Source of the DNA: Gammaproteobacteria bacterium UBA7803
GTDB taxonomy: Bacteria > Pseudomonadota > Gammaproteobacteria > Pseudomonadales > Azotimanducaceae
Direction: 5' to 3'
Assembly: GCA_002480525.1 (NCBI GenBank)
Contig: DLCH01000016.1
Coordinates: forward strand, 83,716-101,902
DNA length: 18,187 bases
Made by a program: the position numbers and the translations under genes
Shown: one piece after another, positions 1 to 6,937 of the stretch
Numbering within the stretch: position 1 is the first letter of the stretch
Layout: the number at the start of each line of letters is the position of its first letter
Notes under the pieces: model-generated
What the model saw: the letters and a program-made list of their open reading frames with translations, nothing else
Told to the model about the DNA's origin: nothing
The model's database searches: none

Positions 1-696
1 TGGATGTTCGCCCTGGTGCGCACCGATCCGGCGGCGCCAAAGCACCAGGGCATCAGCTTCGTGCTGCTGCCCATGGACCAGCCCGGGGTGACGGTGCGGC
101 CGATCCGGCTGATCTCCGGCACGTCGCCGTTCTGCGAGACCTTCTTCGACAATGCCGTCGCCAGCAAGCAGGACCTGGTGGGAGAGCTCAACCAGGGCTG
201 GACCGTGGGCAAGCGGCTGCTCCAGCACGAGCGCTCGGGACAGGGCGGGCTCGGGCCGCGCACCGGCCGGGCCCAGCCCGTCGGCGTGACGGTGGACCTG
301 GACGTCGCCGAGACCGCGCTGCGTTATCTCGGCGAGCGGGACGGCCGCATCGCCGATCCGGATCTGCGCGCCCGGGTGATCGACTGGAAGATGGCGAGCA
401 AGGCGTTCGGCCTGACCCAGCAGCGGGCCGGCGAGGAGAACCGGGCCGGCGGCGCGCCGGGCGAGGCGACGTCGATCTTCAAGCTGTACGGCTCCACCCT
501 GGCCCGCGAGCGCCAGGACCTGCTGGTGCAGCTCATGGGCCTGCGGGGCGTCGGCTGGGACGGTGAGGGCTTTGCCGACGACGAGCTCGGCGCCATGCGG
601 TCGTTCCTCGCCAGCCGTGCCGTCACCATCTACGGCGGCACCAACGAAGTGCAGCAGAACATCATCGCCAAGCGCGTGCTGGGCCTGCCGGACTGA
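1..696 (+). CDS. Acyl-CoA dehydrogenase, C-terminal part (5' end outside window)
   Basis: This is the last 231 codons of an acyl-CoA dehydrogenase, an FAD enzyme that makes the alpha-beta double bond in acyl-CoA thioesters. The frame is open from base 1 (W-M-F-A-L-V-R-T-D-P). That stretch belongs to the middle beta-domain of a protein of about 390 residues, so the ATG at 4 is internal and the gene starts upstream. The end reads TIYGGTNEVQQNI...RVLGLPD, the normal C-terminal helix and flavin/acyl contact. It has Y-G-G-T where medium-chain enzymes have Y-E-G-T with the catalytic Glu. A Glu in LLQHERSG sits near the alternative base position used by isovaleryl-type enzymes. Substrate is unknown. 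A second, divergent family member at 2740 may be its partner subunit. An AGGAGG ribosome site for the next gene directly follows the stop codon. Confidence 0.93.
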   Translation, partial: WMFALVRTDPAAPKHQGISFVLLPMDQPGVTVRPIRLISGTSPFCETFFDNAVASKQDLVGELNQGWTVGKRLLQHERSGQGGLGPRTGRAQPVGVTVDLDVAETALRYLGERDGRIADPDLRARVIDWKMASKAFGLTQQRAGEENRAGGAPGEATSIFKLYGSTLARERQDLLVQLMGLRGVGWDGEGFADDELGAMRSFLASRAVTIYGGTNEVQQNIIAKRVLGLPD

Positions 697-713
697 GGAG
701 GCCACGCGCGCCG

Positions 714-2633
714 ATGAGTGCGGATTCGCCGTCACCGCCGTTCGAAGACCCGGCGTTCTTCCGCCAGGCCGTCGAGCTGGGCCTCGACGTCGTGCTGCTG
801 CTCAACGGCGAAGGCCGGATCGTCTACGAGAATCCCGCCATCGAGCGGCTGCTGGGCTATCCCGTCGAGCAGCGGCTGCAGATGTCCGCCTTCGACCTGA
901 TGCACCCGGACGACATGCCGGCAGTGCGGGAAGCCCTCGGCCGGGTCGTCAGCGGCGCCGTGGACGCGCTGACCATGGAGGTGCGGTTTCAGCACCGCGA
1001 CGGCGACTGGCGCCACATCGAGGCGGCGACGCGGCCGTGGGTGCGCGGCGGCGAGACCTTCGTGCTGGTGAACGTGCGCGACGTCACCGACCGGCACCGC
1101 TCCACCCAGGCGCTGGCGCGCAGCAACGAGCTGCTCGGCAAGATGCTCCGCTCGAGCCGCAACATCGTCTCGCTGACCCGTGCCGCCAACGGCGAGTTCG
1201 TCGAGGTGAACGACGAGTGGCTGCGCGTGAGCGGCTACCGGCGTGACGAGGTGATCGGCCGTACCGCCGACGAGCTGGGCATCTGGGGCGACGCGCCGAA
1301 CCGCGAGCGGCTGCTGCGGGACATCCGGGCCGGCGGCGGCCGGCTGCGCGACTACGAGATCCGGACCTATCCCCGGGCCGGCGCCGTCGAGTTCGTCATC
1401 AACGTGGAGACCCTCGATCTCGACGGCGAGCCCCACATTCTGATGACGGGCACCGACGTCACCGAGAGCCGCAAGGTCGAGGCGCAGCTCCGCCAGGCGC
1501 AGAAGATGGAGGCCCTCGGCCATCTGACGGGGGGCGTGGCCCACGACTTCAACAACCTGCTGTCCGTGGTGATGGGCAATGCCGAGCTGCTGCGGGACGC
1601 CAGCGGCGACGAGCGGCTGGTCCGGCTGGCCGAGACCATCATCGAGGCCGCCGACCGGGGCGCCGCCCTGACCGCCCAGCTGCTGGCCTTCTCCCGGCGC
1701 CAGACCCTGGCGCCGAGCGCGGTGGGGCTCGAGGACGTGGTGTCGGCCATGATGCCCCTGCTGCAGAGCACGCTGCCGCCGAGCTTCCGGGTGGAGGTCG
1801 AGCACGCCGCGGCCTGGCCCGCCCTGGTGGATCGATCCCAGCTCGAGAACGCGCTGCTCAACCTGGTGCTGAACGCCCGGGACGCGATGCCGGACGGCGG
1901 CCGCGTGGTGATCGGCACCGGCGGCGTGCAGGTGGCGCCGGACACCCACCGGACGCTGGACGTGGCCCCCGGCGACTATGCGTTCCTGGCCGTCACCGAC
2001 AGTGGCACCGGCATGCCCGAGGAGATCCGGGCGCGGGCCTTCGACCCGTTCTTCACCACCAAGGCGCCGGGCCGCGGCACCGGGCTGGGCCTGAGCATGG
2101 TCTACGGCTTCGTCCGTCAGAGCGGCGGCGACGTGACGATCGGCGACGGGCCGGGGGGCGGCACGGTGGTCACGCTGTATCTGCCCCGCGCCAGCGACAC
2201 AGGCGACGACGGCGCCGGCGACGCCGAGGCGGAACCGACGGGCGGCCCCGAGACCATCGTCGTGCTGGAGGACGAGCCGGCCATCCTCGAGGTGGTGCGG
2301 CGGATGCTCGCCGACCTGGGCTACCGGGTGCTCACCGCCGCGGACGAAGCGGCGCTCGAGCAGGTGCTGGCCGGGGAGGAGGCGGTGGATCTGCTGATCT
2401 CGGACGTCATGCTGACCGGATCGCGGCGCGGGCCCGAGATCGTCCGGGCGGCCCAGACCGGGCGCCCGGGCATGGCCGCCCTGCTGATCTCCGGGTTTCC
2501 CGCGGATGGCGCCGGTGACGCCGCCGGCCGGGACCTGCCGGCGCCGATTCTGGCCAAGCCGTTCACCCGCCAGGCGCTGGCCCGGGAGGTGCGCGCGGCG
2601 CTGCGCCGCCGGCGCCGGCCTGCGGCGTCCTGA
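714..2633 (+). CDS. Cytosolic PAS-PAS hybrid sensor histidine kinase with C-terminal receiver
   Basis: This is a 639-residue two-component hybrid kinase. Two PAS domains (about 13-125, with LLGYP and LMHPDD; and about 140-255, ending in GTDVTESRK) are followed by the dimerisation/phosphoacceptor helix LGHLTGGVAHDFNNLL with His277. The ATPase domain shows an N box (379-393, NLVLNARDAMP), a G1 box DSGTGM (429-434), an F box FDPFF (443) and a G2 box GRGTGLGLS. The receiver starts near 513 with acidic pocket Glu519/Asp520, phosphoacceptor Asp564 in LLISDVM, and Lys615 in LAKPF. No signal peptide or membrane segment is seen, so the signal should be intracellular and bound by a PAS domain. The receiver has no output domain, so phosphate must pass to another protein or act back on the kinase. 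ATG at 714 is preceded by AGGAGG at 697-702. Its place between two acyl-CoA dehydrogenase genes hints at a link to acyl metabolism, which is inference only. Confidence 0.95.
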   Translation: MSADSPSPPFEDPAFFRQAVELGLDVVLLLNGEGRIVYENPAIERLLGYPVEQRLQMSAFDLMHPDDMPAVREALGRVVSGAVDALTMEVRFQHRDGDWRHIEAATRPWVRGGETFVLVNVRDVTDRHRSTQALARSNELLGKMLRSSRNIVSLTRAANGEFVEVNDEWLRVSGYRRDEVIGRTADELGIWGDAPNRERLLRDIRAGGGRLRDYEIRTYPRAGAVEFVINVETLDLDGEPHILMTGTDVTESRKVEAQLRQAQKMEALGHLTGGVAHDFNNLLSVVMGNAELLRDASGDERLVRLAETIIEAADRGAALTAQLLAFSRRQTLAPSAVGLEDVVSAMMPLLQSTLPPSFRVEVEHAAAWPALVDRSQLENALLNLVLNARDAMPDGGRVVIGTGGVQVAPDTHRTLDVAPGDYAFLAVTDSGTGMPEEIRARAFDPFFTTKAPGRGTGLGLSMVYGFVRQSGGDVTIGDGPGGGTVVTLYLPRASDTGDDGAGDAEAEPTGGPETIVVLEDEPAILEVVRRMLADLGYRVLTAADEAALEQVLAGEEAVDLLISDVMLTGSRRGPEIVRAAQTGRPGMAALLISGFPADGAGDAAGRDLPAPILAKPFTRQALAREVRAALRRRRRPAAS

Positions 2634-2656
2634 TCCCGGTGGACGAGGCGGCGAAT

Positions 2657-2671
2657 CCGGCCCCGGGCCGG
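2657..2671 (+). terminator. Short GC hairpin in the 106-base gap after the kinase; weak terminator candidate
   Basis: CCGGCC-CCG-GGCCGG is a 6-bp stem with a 3-base loop, about 24 bases after the kinase stop. It is followed by CGAATTTCC rather than a true T-run. It could slow or end transcription, but such hairpins also arise by chance at this GC content. No convincing promoter was found in the rest of the gap, although a TTGGAC at 2684 could be part of one. Confidence 0.2.
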
Positions 2672-2739
2672 CGAATTTCCCGCTTGGACCACCAGCCGCG
2701 TGTTGGGGCATCATACGCGCTGATTTTCTGGGGGTAGCC

Positions 2740-3870
2740 ATGGACTTTTCATTGACCGAAGAACAGACACTGCTGCAGGACAGCGTGTCCCGGTTCGTGC
2801 AGAACGATTACGGTTTCGAGGCCCGGCAGAAGCTGGTGCGCCAGGAGCCCGGGTTTTCCACCGACCACTGGGCCAAGTTCGCCGAGCTCGGCTGGCTCGG
2901 GGTGCCCTTCTCCGAGGAGGACGGCGGCTTCGGCGGCGGGGCCGTGGAGCTGATCCTGATGATGGAGCAGTTCGGCAAGGGTCTGGTGGTGGAACCGTTT
3001 CTGCCCACGGTGGTGCTGGCCGGCGGCGCCATCGCCCTGGCCGGCAGCCAGGACCAGAAGGCGGCGCACCTGCCCGGCATCGTCGACGGCAGCACCCAGG
3101 CGGCGCTGGCCTTCGCCGAGCCCCAGGGCCGCTACAACCTGGCCGACCTCACGACCACGGCCAAGGCCGACGGCGACGGCTGGGTGATCGACGGCTACAA
3201 GGCCGTGGTGCTGAACGGCCCGTCGGCGGACCTGCTGGTGGTGTCCGCCCGCACCGGCGGCGGCCAGCGCGATGCCGACGGCGTATCCCTGTTCCTGGTG
3301 CCGGCCGACGCCGCCGGCATCGATCGGCGTGACTATCCCACCGTCGACGGCCTGCGCGCCTCGGAGATCACCTTCGCCGGCGTCAAGGTCGGCGGCGATG
3401 CGCTGCTCGGCGAGGCCGGCGCGGCCCTGCCGGTGCTCGAGCAGGTGATCGACCGGGCCATCCTGGCCGTGGGCGCCGAGGCGGTCGGTGCCATGGAGGT
3501 CGCCTACAAGGCCACCGTCGAGTACACCAAGCAGCGCGAGCAGTTCGGTCAGCCCATCGGCCAGTTCCAGGTGCTGCAGCACCGCATGGTGGACATGTTC
3601 ATGGAGCACGAGCAGTCCAAGTCGCTGATGTTCATGGCGGCCATGCGCATGGACGAGGGCTACGGCGACGCCGCGAAGAAGGCGGTGTCGGCGTTCAAGG
3701 TCCAGGTCGGCAAGTCCGGCCGTTTCGTCGGCCAGCAGGCCGTGCAGCTCCACGGCGGCATGGGCATGACCGACGAGCTGTCGGTGGGCCACTACTTCAA
3801 GCGGCTGACCACCATCGACACCCTGTTCGGCAACGTCGACTTCCACCTGAAGCGGTTCGGGCGTCTGTAA
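2740..3870 (+). CDS. Acyl-CoA dehydrogenase, second (divergent) subunit-like protein
   Basis: This is a full-length, 376-residue acyl-CoA dehydrogenase. The N-terminal helical domain starts MDFSLTEEQTLLQDSV. The middle domain runs from about 120 to 225. The C-terminal helical domain carries the flavin-contact motif QREQFGQPIGQFQ (265-277) and LHGGMGMT (337-344). The end reads TLFGNVDFHLKRFG, so the usual Y-E-G-T or Y-G-G-T motif is absent. The helix-G base position reads IDRAIL, with Asp where isovaleryl-type enzymes have Glu. Loss of an obvious catalytic base is typical of one subunit in heteromeric dehydrogenases (the FadE28/FadE29 type), so it may pair with the protein ending at 696. That pairing is inference. 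ATG at 2740 is preceded by a weak GGGGGT site. The reading frame is also open further upstream, but that part has no family similarity. Its stop overlaps the next start (TAATG). Confidence 0.93.
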   Translation: MDFSLTEEQTLLQDSVSRFVQNDYGFEARQKLVRQEPGFSTDHWAKFAELGWLGVPFSEEDGGFGGGAVELILMMEQFGKGLVVEPFLPTVVLAGGAIALAGSQDQKAAHLPGIVDGSTQAALAFAEPQGRYNLADLTTTAKADGDGWVIDGYKAVVLNGPSADLLVVSARTGGGQRDADGVSLFLVPADAAGIDRRDYPTVDGLRASEITFAGVKVGGDALLGEAGAALPVLEQVIDRAILAVGAEAVGAMEVAYKATVEYTKQREQFGQPIGQFQVLQHRMVDMFMEHEQSKSLMFMAAMRMDEGYGDAAKKAVSAFKVQVGKSGRFVGQQAVQLHGGMGMTDELSVGHYFKRLTTIDTLFGNVDFHLKRFGRL

Positions 3871-4766
3871 TGGCCCGCTGGGACCGCGGCGACACCCGGA
3901 CCATCCCCGAGTGGTTCTTCGAGGCGGTGGAGACACCCCACGTGGACCGCACGGTGGAGGTGGACGAGTGCGACGTGGCCTACCAGCTCTGGGGCGTGCA
4001 CGACACCGCCAAGCCCGGCGTGCTGTTCGTGCACGGCATGAACGCCCATGCCCACTGGTGGGACTTCATCGCCCCGCAGCTCCTCGACCGCTACCGCTGC
4101 GCGGCGATGAACCTGACCGGCATGGGCGACTCCGACTACCGCTACGAGTACGACGGCGCCACCTATGCCGAGGAGATCAAGGCCGTGTGCGATCACGCCG
4201 GCTTCGGCGACGACGTGGCGGTGGTGGCCCACAGTTTCGGCGGCAACATGGCGGTGAAGGCAGCCGGGCTGTTCCCGGGCCGCTTCGGCTCGCTGATCCT
4301 GGTGGACTCCGGCATCCGCGACCCGGACGAGCCGGTGCCGGACCGCCCGGCCATGGGCGGGCGCGCCAAGGTCTATCCGGACCGGGAGTCCGCCATGGCC
4401 CGGTTCCGGCTGCAGCCGCCCCAGCCCTGCGAGAACGAGTACATCCTGCAGTACATCGCCCGCAACTCCCTGATGCCGGTCGACGGCGGCGGTTTCGCCT
4501 GGAAGTTCGACGAGGACCTGCCGGACACCCTGAAGAACGTCGAGCGGCACGCCGACGACTACCGGGCGCTGGAGCTGCCCGTGGGGCTGATCTACGGCGC
4601 GCAGAGCGATTATTTCTCCTCGCGCACCCTCGACTACACCCGCTCGCTGATTCCGGGCGACGTGCCTGCGGTGGGCATCGAGGACGCCCGCCACCACGTG
4701 TTCCTCGACCAGCCGCTGGCCTTCGTCGACGCATTGAAGGGAATGCTCGACACCCTCAAAGGTTGA
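3870..4766 (+). CDS. Alpha/beta-fold hydrolase
   Basis: This 298-residue protein has the alpha/beta hydrolase fold. LFVHGMNAHAHWW (53-65) gives the HG oxyanion-hole motif, and VVAHSFGGN holds the nucleophile elbow with Ser122. IYGAQSDYFS places the acid at Asp247, and EDARHHVFLDQP supplies the catalytic His (275 or 276). No signal peptide is seen, so it should be cytoplasmic. Its start is translationally coupled to the dehydrogenase before it (TAATG, 1-base overlap), which suggests one transcript and a role on a related ester or thioester. The exact substrate cannot be told from sequence. The stop lies 10 bases before a REP-like inverted repeat that separates it from the polyamine genes. Confidence 0.92.
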   Translation: MARWDRGDTRTIPEWFFEAVETPHVDRTVEVDECDVAYQLWGVHDTAKPGVLFVHGMNAHAHWWDFIAPQLLDRYRCAAMNLTGMGDSDYRYEYDGATYAEEIKAVCDHAGFGDDVAVVAHSFGGNMAVKAAGLFPGRFGSLILVDSGIRDPDEPVPDRPAMGGRAKVYPDRESAMARFRLQPPQPCENEYILQYIARNSLMPVDGGGFAWKFDEDLPDTLKNVERHADDYRALELPVGLIYGAQSDYFSSRTLDYTRSLIPGDVPAVGIEDARHHVFLDQPLAFVDALKGMLDTLKG

Positions 4767-4776
4767 CCATGTCCCT

Positions 4777-4845
4777 CTGTAGGAGCGGCCTCCCGGCCGC
4801 GATAACATGCGGAATGGAATCGCGGCCGGGAGGCCGCTCCTACAG
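4777..4845. repeat. REP-like inverted pair no. 1 (GTAG head, GGCC-type stem)
   Basis: Arms 4777-4803 and 4819-4845 are perfect 27-bp reverse complements around a 15-base loop. Each arm starts with GTAGGAGCG (after CT) and ends with CGCGAT. Each also folds on its own: GCGGCC pairs with GGCCGC around TCCC. A GTAG tetranucleotide followed by a small palindrome, in head-to-head pairs between genes, is the hallmark of REP/BIME elements mobilised by RAYT transposases. No RAYT gene is in the window. The pair fills the 96-base gap between the alpha/beta hydrolase and aguA. It can also form one long stem in RNA, which may protect transcript ends or weaken read-through. Confidence 0.9.
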
Positions 4846-4862
4846 CGGGGAGTGACCGGCGC

Positions 4863-5888
4863 ATGAAACGCTTCACCATGCCGGCGGAATGGGCCCCGCA
4901 CCAGGGCACCTGGTTCTCCTGGCCCCACAACCCCGACACCTGGCCGACCCAGCTCGAGGCCACCCAGCGGGCGCTCGGCGAGGCCGTGGCGGCGCTGTCC
5001 GCGGAAGAGCATGTGTGGATCAACGTGTTCGACGACGACCATGCCGCGGCGGTGCGCGCGCGACTGCCGGCGCACACCCGGCTCGACGCCGTGTCCTTCG
5101 AGACGATTCCCACCAACGACGCCTGGTGCCGGGATCACGGCGCCATCTTCGTCACCGACGGCGACGGCCGCCTCACCGCGCTGAACTTCGGCTTCAACGC
5201 CTGGGGCGACAAGTACCCGCCCTACGACCTCGACGACGCCGTGCCGCCGCAGATGGCCGGCCGCCTCGGCGCGCCGGTGGTGACGGTGCCTCACGTGCTG
5301 GAAGGCGGCTCCTTGGACGTCAACGGCGCCGGCGCGCTGCTCACCACCAGCCAGTGCCTGCTGCACCCCAACCGGGCGCCGGGCCGGGGGCCGCGCAGCC
5401 GCGGCGAGATGGAGGCGCTGCTGCACGAGTACCTGGGCGCCGAGCAGGTGTTCTGGCTGGGCGACGGCATCGTCGGCGACGACACCGACGGGCATGTCGA
5501 CGACATCACCCGGTTCGTCGCCGAGGACACGGTGATCACGGCGATGGAGCCAGACCCCGGCGACCCCAACCACCGGCCGCTGCAGGACAACCGCGAGCTG
5601 CTGGAGACTTTCCGGCTGGCGGACGGACGCAGCCTGAAGGTGGTGGAGATTCCCATGCCCGAGCCGGTCACCCTGGACGGTGAGCGGCTGCCGGCGAGCT
5701 ACGCCAACTTCCTGATCGCCAACGGCCTGGTGCTGGTGCCCGTGTTCGGCTGCGACCGGGACGGCGACGCCCTGGCGATCATCGAGTCCTGCTTCCCGGG
5801 CCGCCGGGTGGTGGGCATCGATTGCCGCGACGTGGTGGTCGGCCTCGGCACCCTGCACTGCCTCAGCCAGCAGGTCCCGGCCGTGTGA
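4863..5888 (+). CDS. aguA: Agmatine deiminase
   Basis: Agmatine deiminase converts agmatine to N-carbamoylputrescine and ammonia in the cytoplasm. The 341-residue protein is the normal length for the family and shows its signatures in order. These are MPAEWAPHQGTWFSWP (6-21), TNDAWCRDHG (84-93), EGGSLDVNG (from Glu147), DGHVDD with His211, and the C-terminal GLGTLHCLSQQVP with the catalytic Cys333. The ATG at 4863 follows GGGGAG at 4847-4852, which directly abuts the REP pair. The enzyme acts between SpeA and AguB, both encoded just downstream. It is separated from them by a 77-base gap with a possible promoter, so it may be transcribed with or apart from them. The family also includes bacterial peptidylarginine deiminases, but the company of speA and aguB makes agmatine the likely substrate. 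Confidence 0.95.
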   Translation: MKRFTMPAEWAPHQGTWFSWPHNPDTWPTQLEATQRALGEAVAALSAEEHVWINVFDDDHAAAVRARLPAHTRLDAVSFETIPTNDAWCRDHGAIFVTDGDGRLTALNFGFNAWGDKYPPYDLDDAVPPQMAGRLGAPVVTVPHVLEGGSLDVNGAGALLTTSQCLLHPNRAPGRGPRSRGEMEALLHEYLGAEQVFWLGDGIVGDDTDGHVDDITRFVAEDTVITAMEPDPGDPNHRPLQDNRELLETFRLADGRSLKVVEIPMPEPVTLDGERLPASYANFLIANGLVLVPVFGCDRDGDALAIIESCFPGRRVVGIDCRDVVVGLGTLHCLSQQVPAV

Positions 5889-5906
5889 CGGCGCCGGCGC
5901 CGGCGT

Positions 5907-5935
5907 TTGCACGGCCCGGCGGCCGGTCGTACCCT
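5907..5935 (+). promoter_or_regulatory. Candidate sigma70-type promoter for the speY-speA-aguB operon
   Basis: TTGCAC at 5907-5912 and TACCCT at 5930-5935 are separated by 17 bases, in the short gap between aguA and the DHS-like gene. Each hexamer matches the consensus at only three of six positions. The spacing is ideal, and the site would give a leader of roughly 25 bases with AGGAGG at 5955-5960. It is a plausible but unproven start for the three-gene operon. Confidence 0.35.
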
Positions 5936-5965
5936 AATCCCGCACTCACCATCCAGGAGGGGCCG

Positions 5966-6937
5966 TTGGCCGCCATCAAGGACTTCATGGACCACCACTA
6001 CCGCCACTTCAACGCGGCGGCGATGGTGGACGCGGCGCGCGCATACGCTGCGCACGTGGACTCGGGCGGAAAGATGATGGTGACGCTGGCCGGGGCCATG
6101 AGCACGGCGGAGCTGGGCCTGTCCCTGGCCGAGATGATCCGCCGGGGCAAGGTCCACGCCATCACCTGCACCGGCGCCAACCTCGAGGAGGATCTGTTCA
6201 ACCTGGTCGCCCACGACCACTACGTGCGCGTGCCCGGCTACCGCTATCTGACGGCGGCCGAGGAGGAGGAACTGCTGTCCCGGCACCTCAACCGCGTCAC
6301 CGACACCTGCATTCCCGAGGAAGAGGCCATCCGCCGCATCGAGCACGCCATCCTGGCGGAGTGGTCCGCGGCCGAACAGGCGGGCGAACGCTATTTCCCC
6401 TACGAGTACATGTACCGGATGCTCCGTTCCGGCGTGCTCGAGGAGCACTACCAGATCGACCCGAAGGACTCCTGGCTGGTCGCGGCCTGCGAGAAGGACC
6501 TGCCCATCATCGTGCCGGGCTGGGAGGATTCGACGCTCGGCAACATCTTCGCCGCCCACGTCATCAACGGCGACCTCCAGAGCGCCCAGACGGTGAAGAA
6601 CGGCATCGAGCACATGATGTTCCTGGCCCGGTGGTACCGGGAGGCGACCGCGGACAGCACCATCGGCTTCTTCCAGATCGGCGGCGGCATCGCCGGCGAC
6701 TTTCCGATCTGCGTGGTGCCGATGCTCGAGCAGGACCTGCTGATGCAGGACATTCCGCGCTGGGCCTACTTCTGCCAGATCAGCGATTCCACCACCAGCT
6801 ACGGCTCCTATTCCGGCGCCGTGCCGAACGAGAAGATCACCTGGGGCAAGCTCACCGCGGCGACGCCCAGCTACATCGTGGAGTCCGACGCCACCATCGT
6901 CGCTCCGCTGATGTTCGCCTACATCCTGGAGCAGTGA
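5966..6937 (+). CDS. speY: Deoxyhypusine synthase-like protein, probable homospermidine synthase
   Basis: This 323-residue protein belongs to the deoxyhypusine synthase family, NAD-dependent aminobutyl transferases. The closest visible signature is GAVPNEKITWGKL near the C terminus. Its Lys295 matches the lysine of eukaryotic DHS (AVSWGK) that carries the aminobutyl group as an imine. LAGAMSTAELG and ITCTGANLEEDLFNLVAHDHY are also typical. Bacteria lack eIF5A, so true deoxyhypusine formation is unlikely. A DHS homologue, SpeY, is known to make homospermidine in the cyanobacterium Anabaena. Neighbouring genes for making putrescine fit that role here. The start is taken as TTG at 5966 because AGGAGG (5955-5960) lies 5 bases before it; the in-frame ATG at 5987 lacks such a site. 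The frame is open from 5822, but that part is not family-like. The stop overlaps the speA start (TGATG). Confidence 0.88.
   Translation: MAAIKDFMDHHYRHFNAAAMVDAARAYAAHVDSGGKMMVTLAGAMSTAELGLSLAEMIRRGKVHAITCTGANLEEDLFNLVAHDHYVRVPGYRYLTAAEEEELLSRHLNRVTDTCIPEEEAIRRIEHAILAEWSAAEQAGERYFPYEYMYRMLRSGVLEEHYQIDPKDSWLVAACEKDLPIIVPGWEDSTLGNIFAAHVINGDLQSAQTVKNGIEHMMFLARWYREATADSTIGFFQIGGGIAGDFPICVVPMLEQDLLMQDIPRWAYFCQISDSTTSYGSYSGAVPNEKITWGKLTAATPSYIVESDATIVAPLMFAYILEQ

Noticed and set aside
732..2741. A 669-codon open frame on the minus strand opposite the histidine kinase
   Set aside because: It is antisense to a gene with clear domain motifs, and its translation is low-complexity Gly/Ala/His/Arg/Gln without family motifs, as expected from high-GC codon bias.
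3792..5912. A 706-codon minus-strand open frame spanning the alpha/beta hydrolase, the REP pair and aguA
   Set aside because: It crosses real genes on the other strand and a non-coding repeat, and shows no recognisable domain.
5822..5965. Upstream extension of the DHS-like gene overlapping the end of aguA
   Set aside because: The added residues resemble translated intergenic sequence. The TTG at 5966 has a strong, well-spaced ribosome site and gives the family's usual N terminus.
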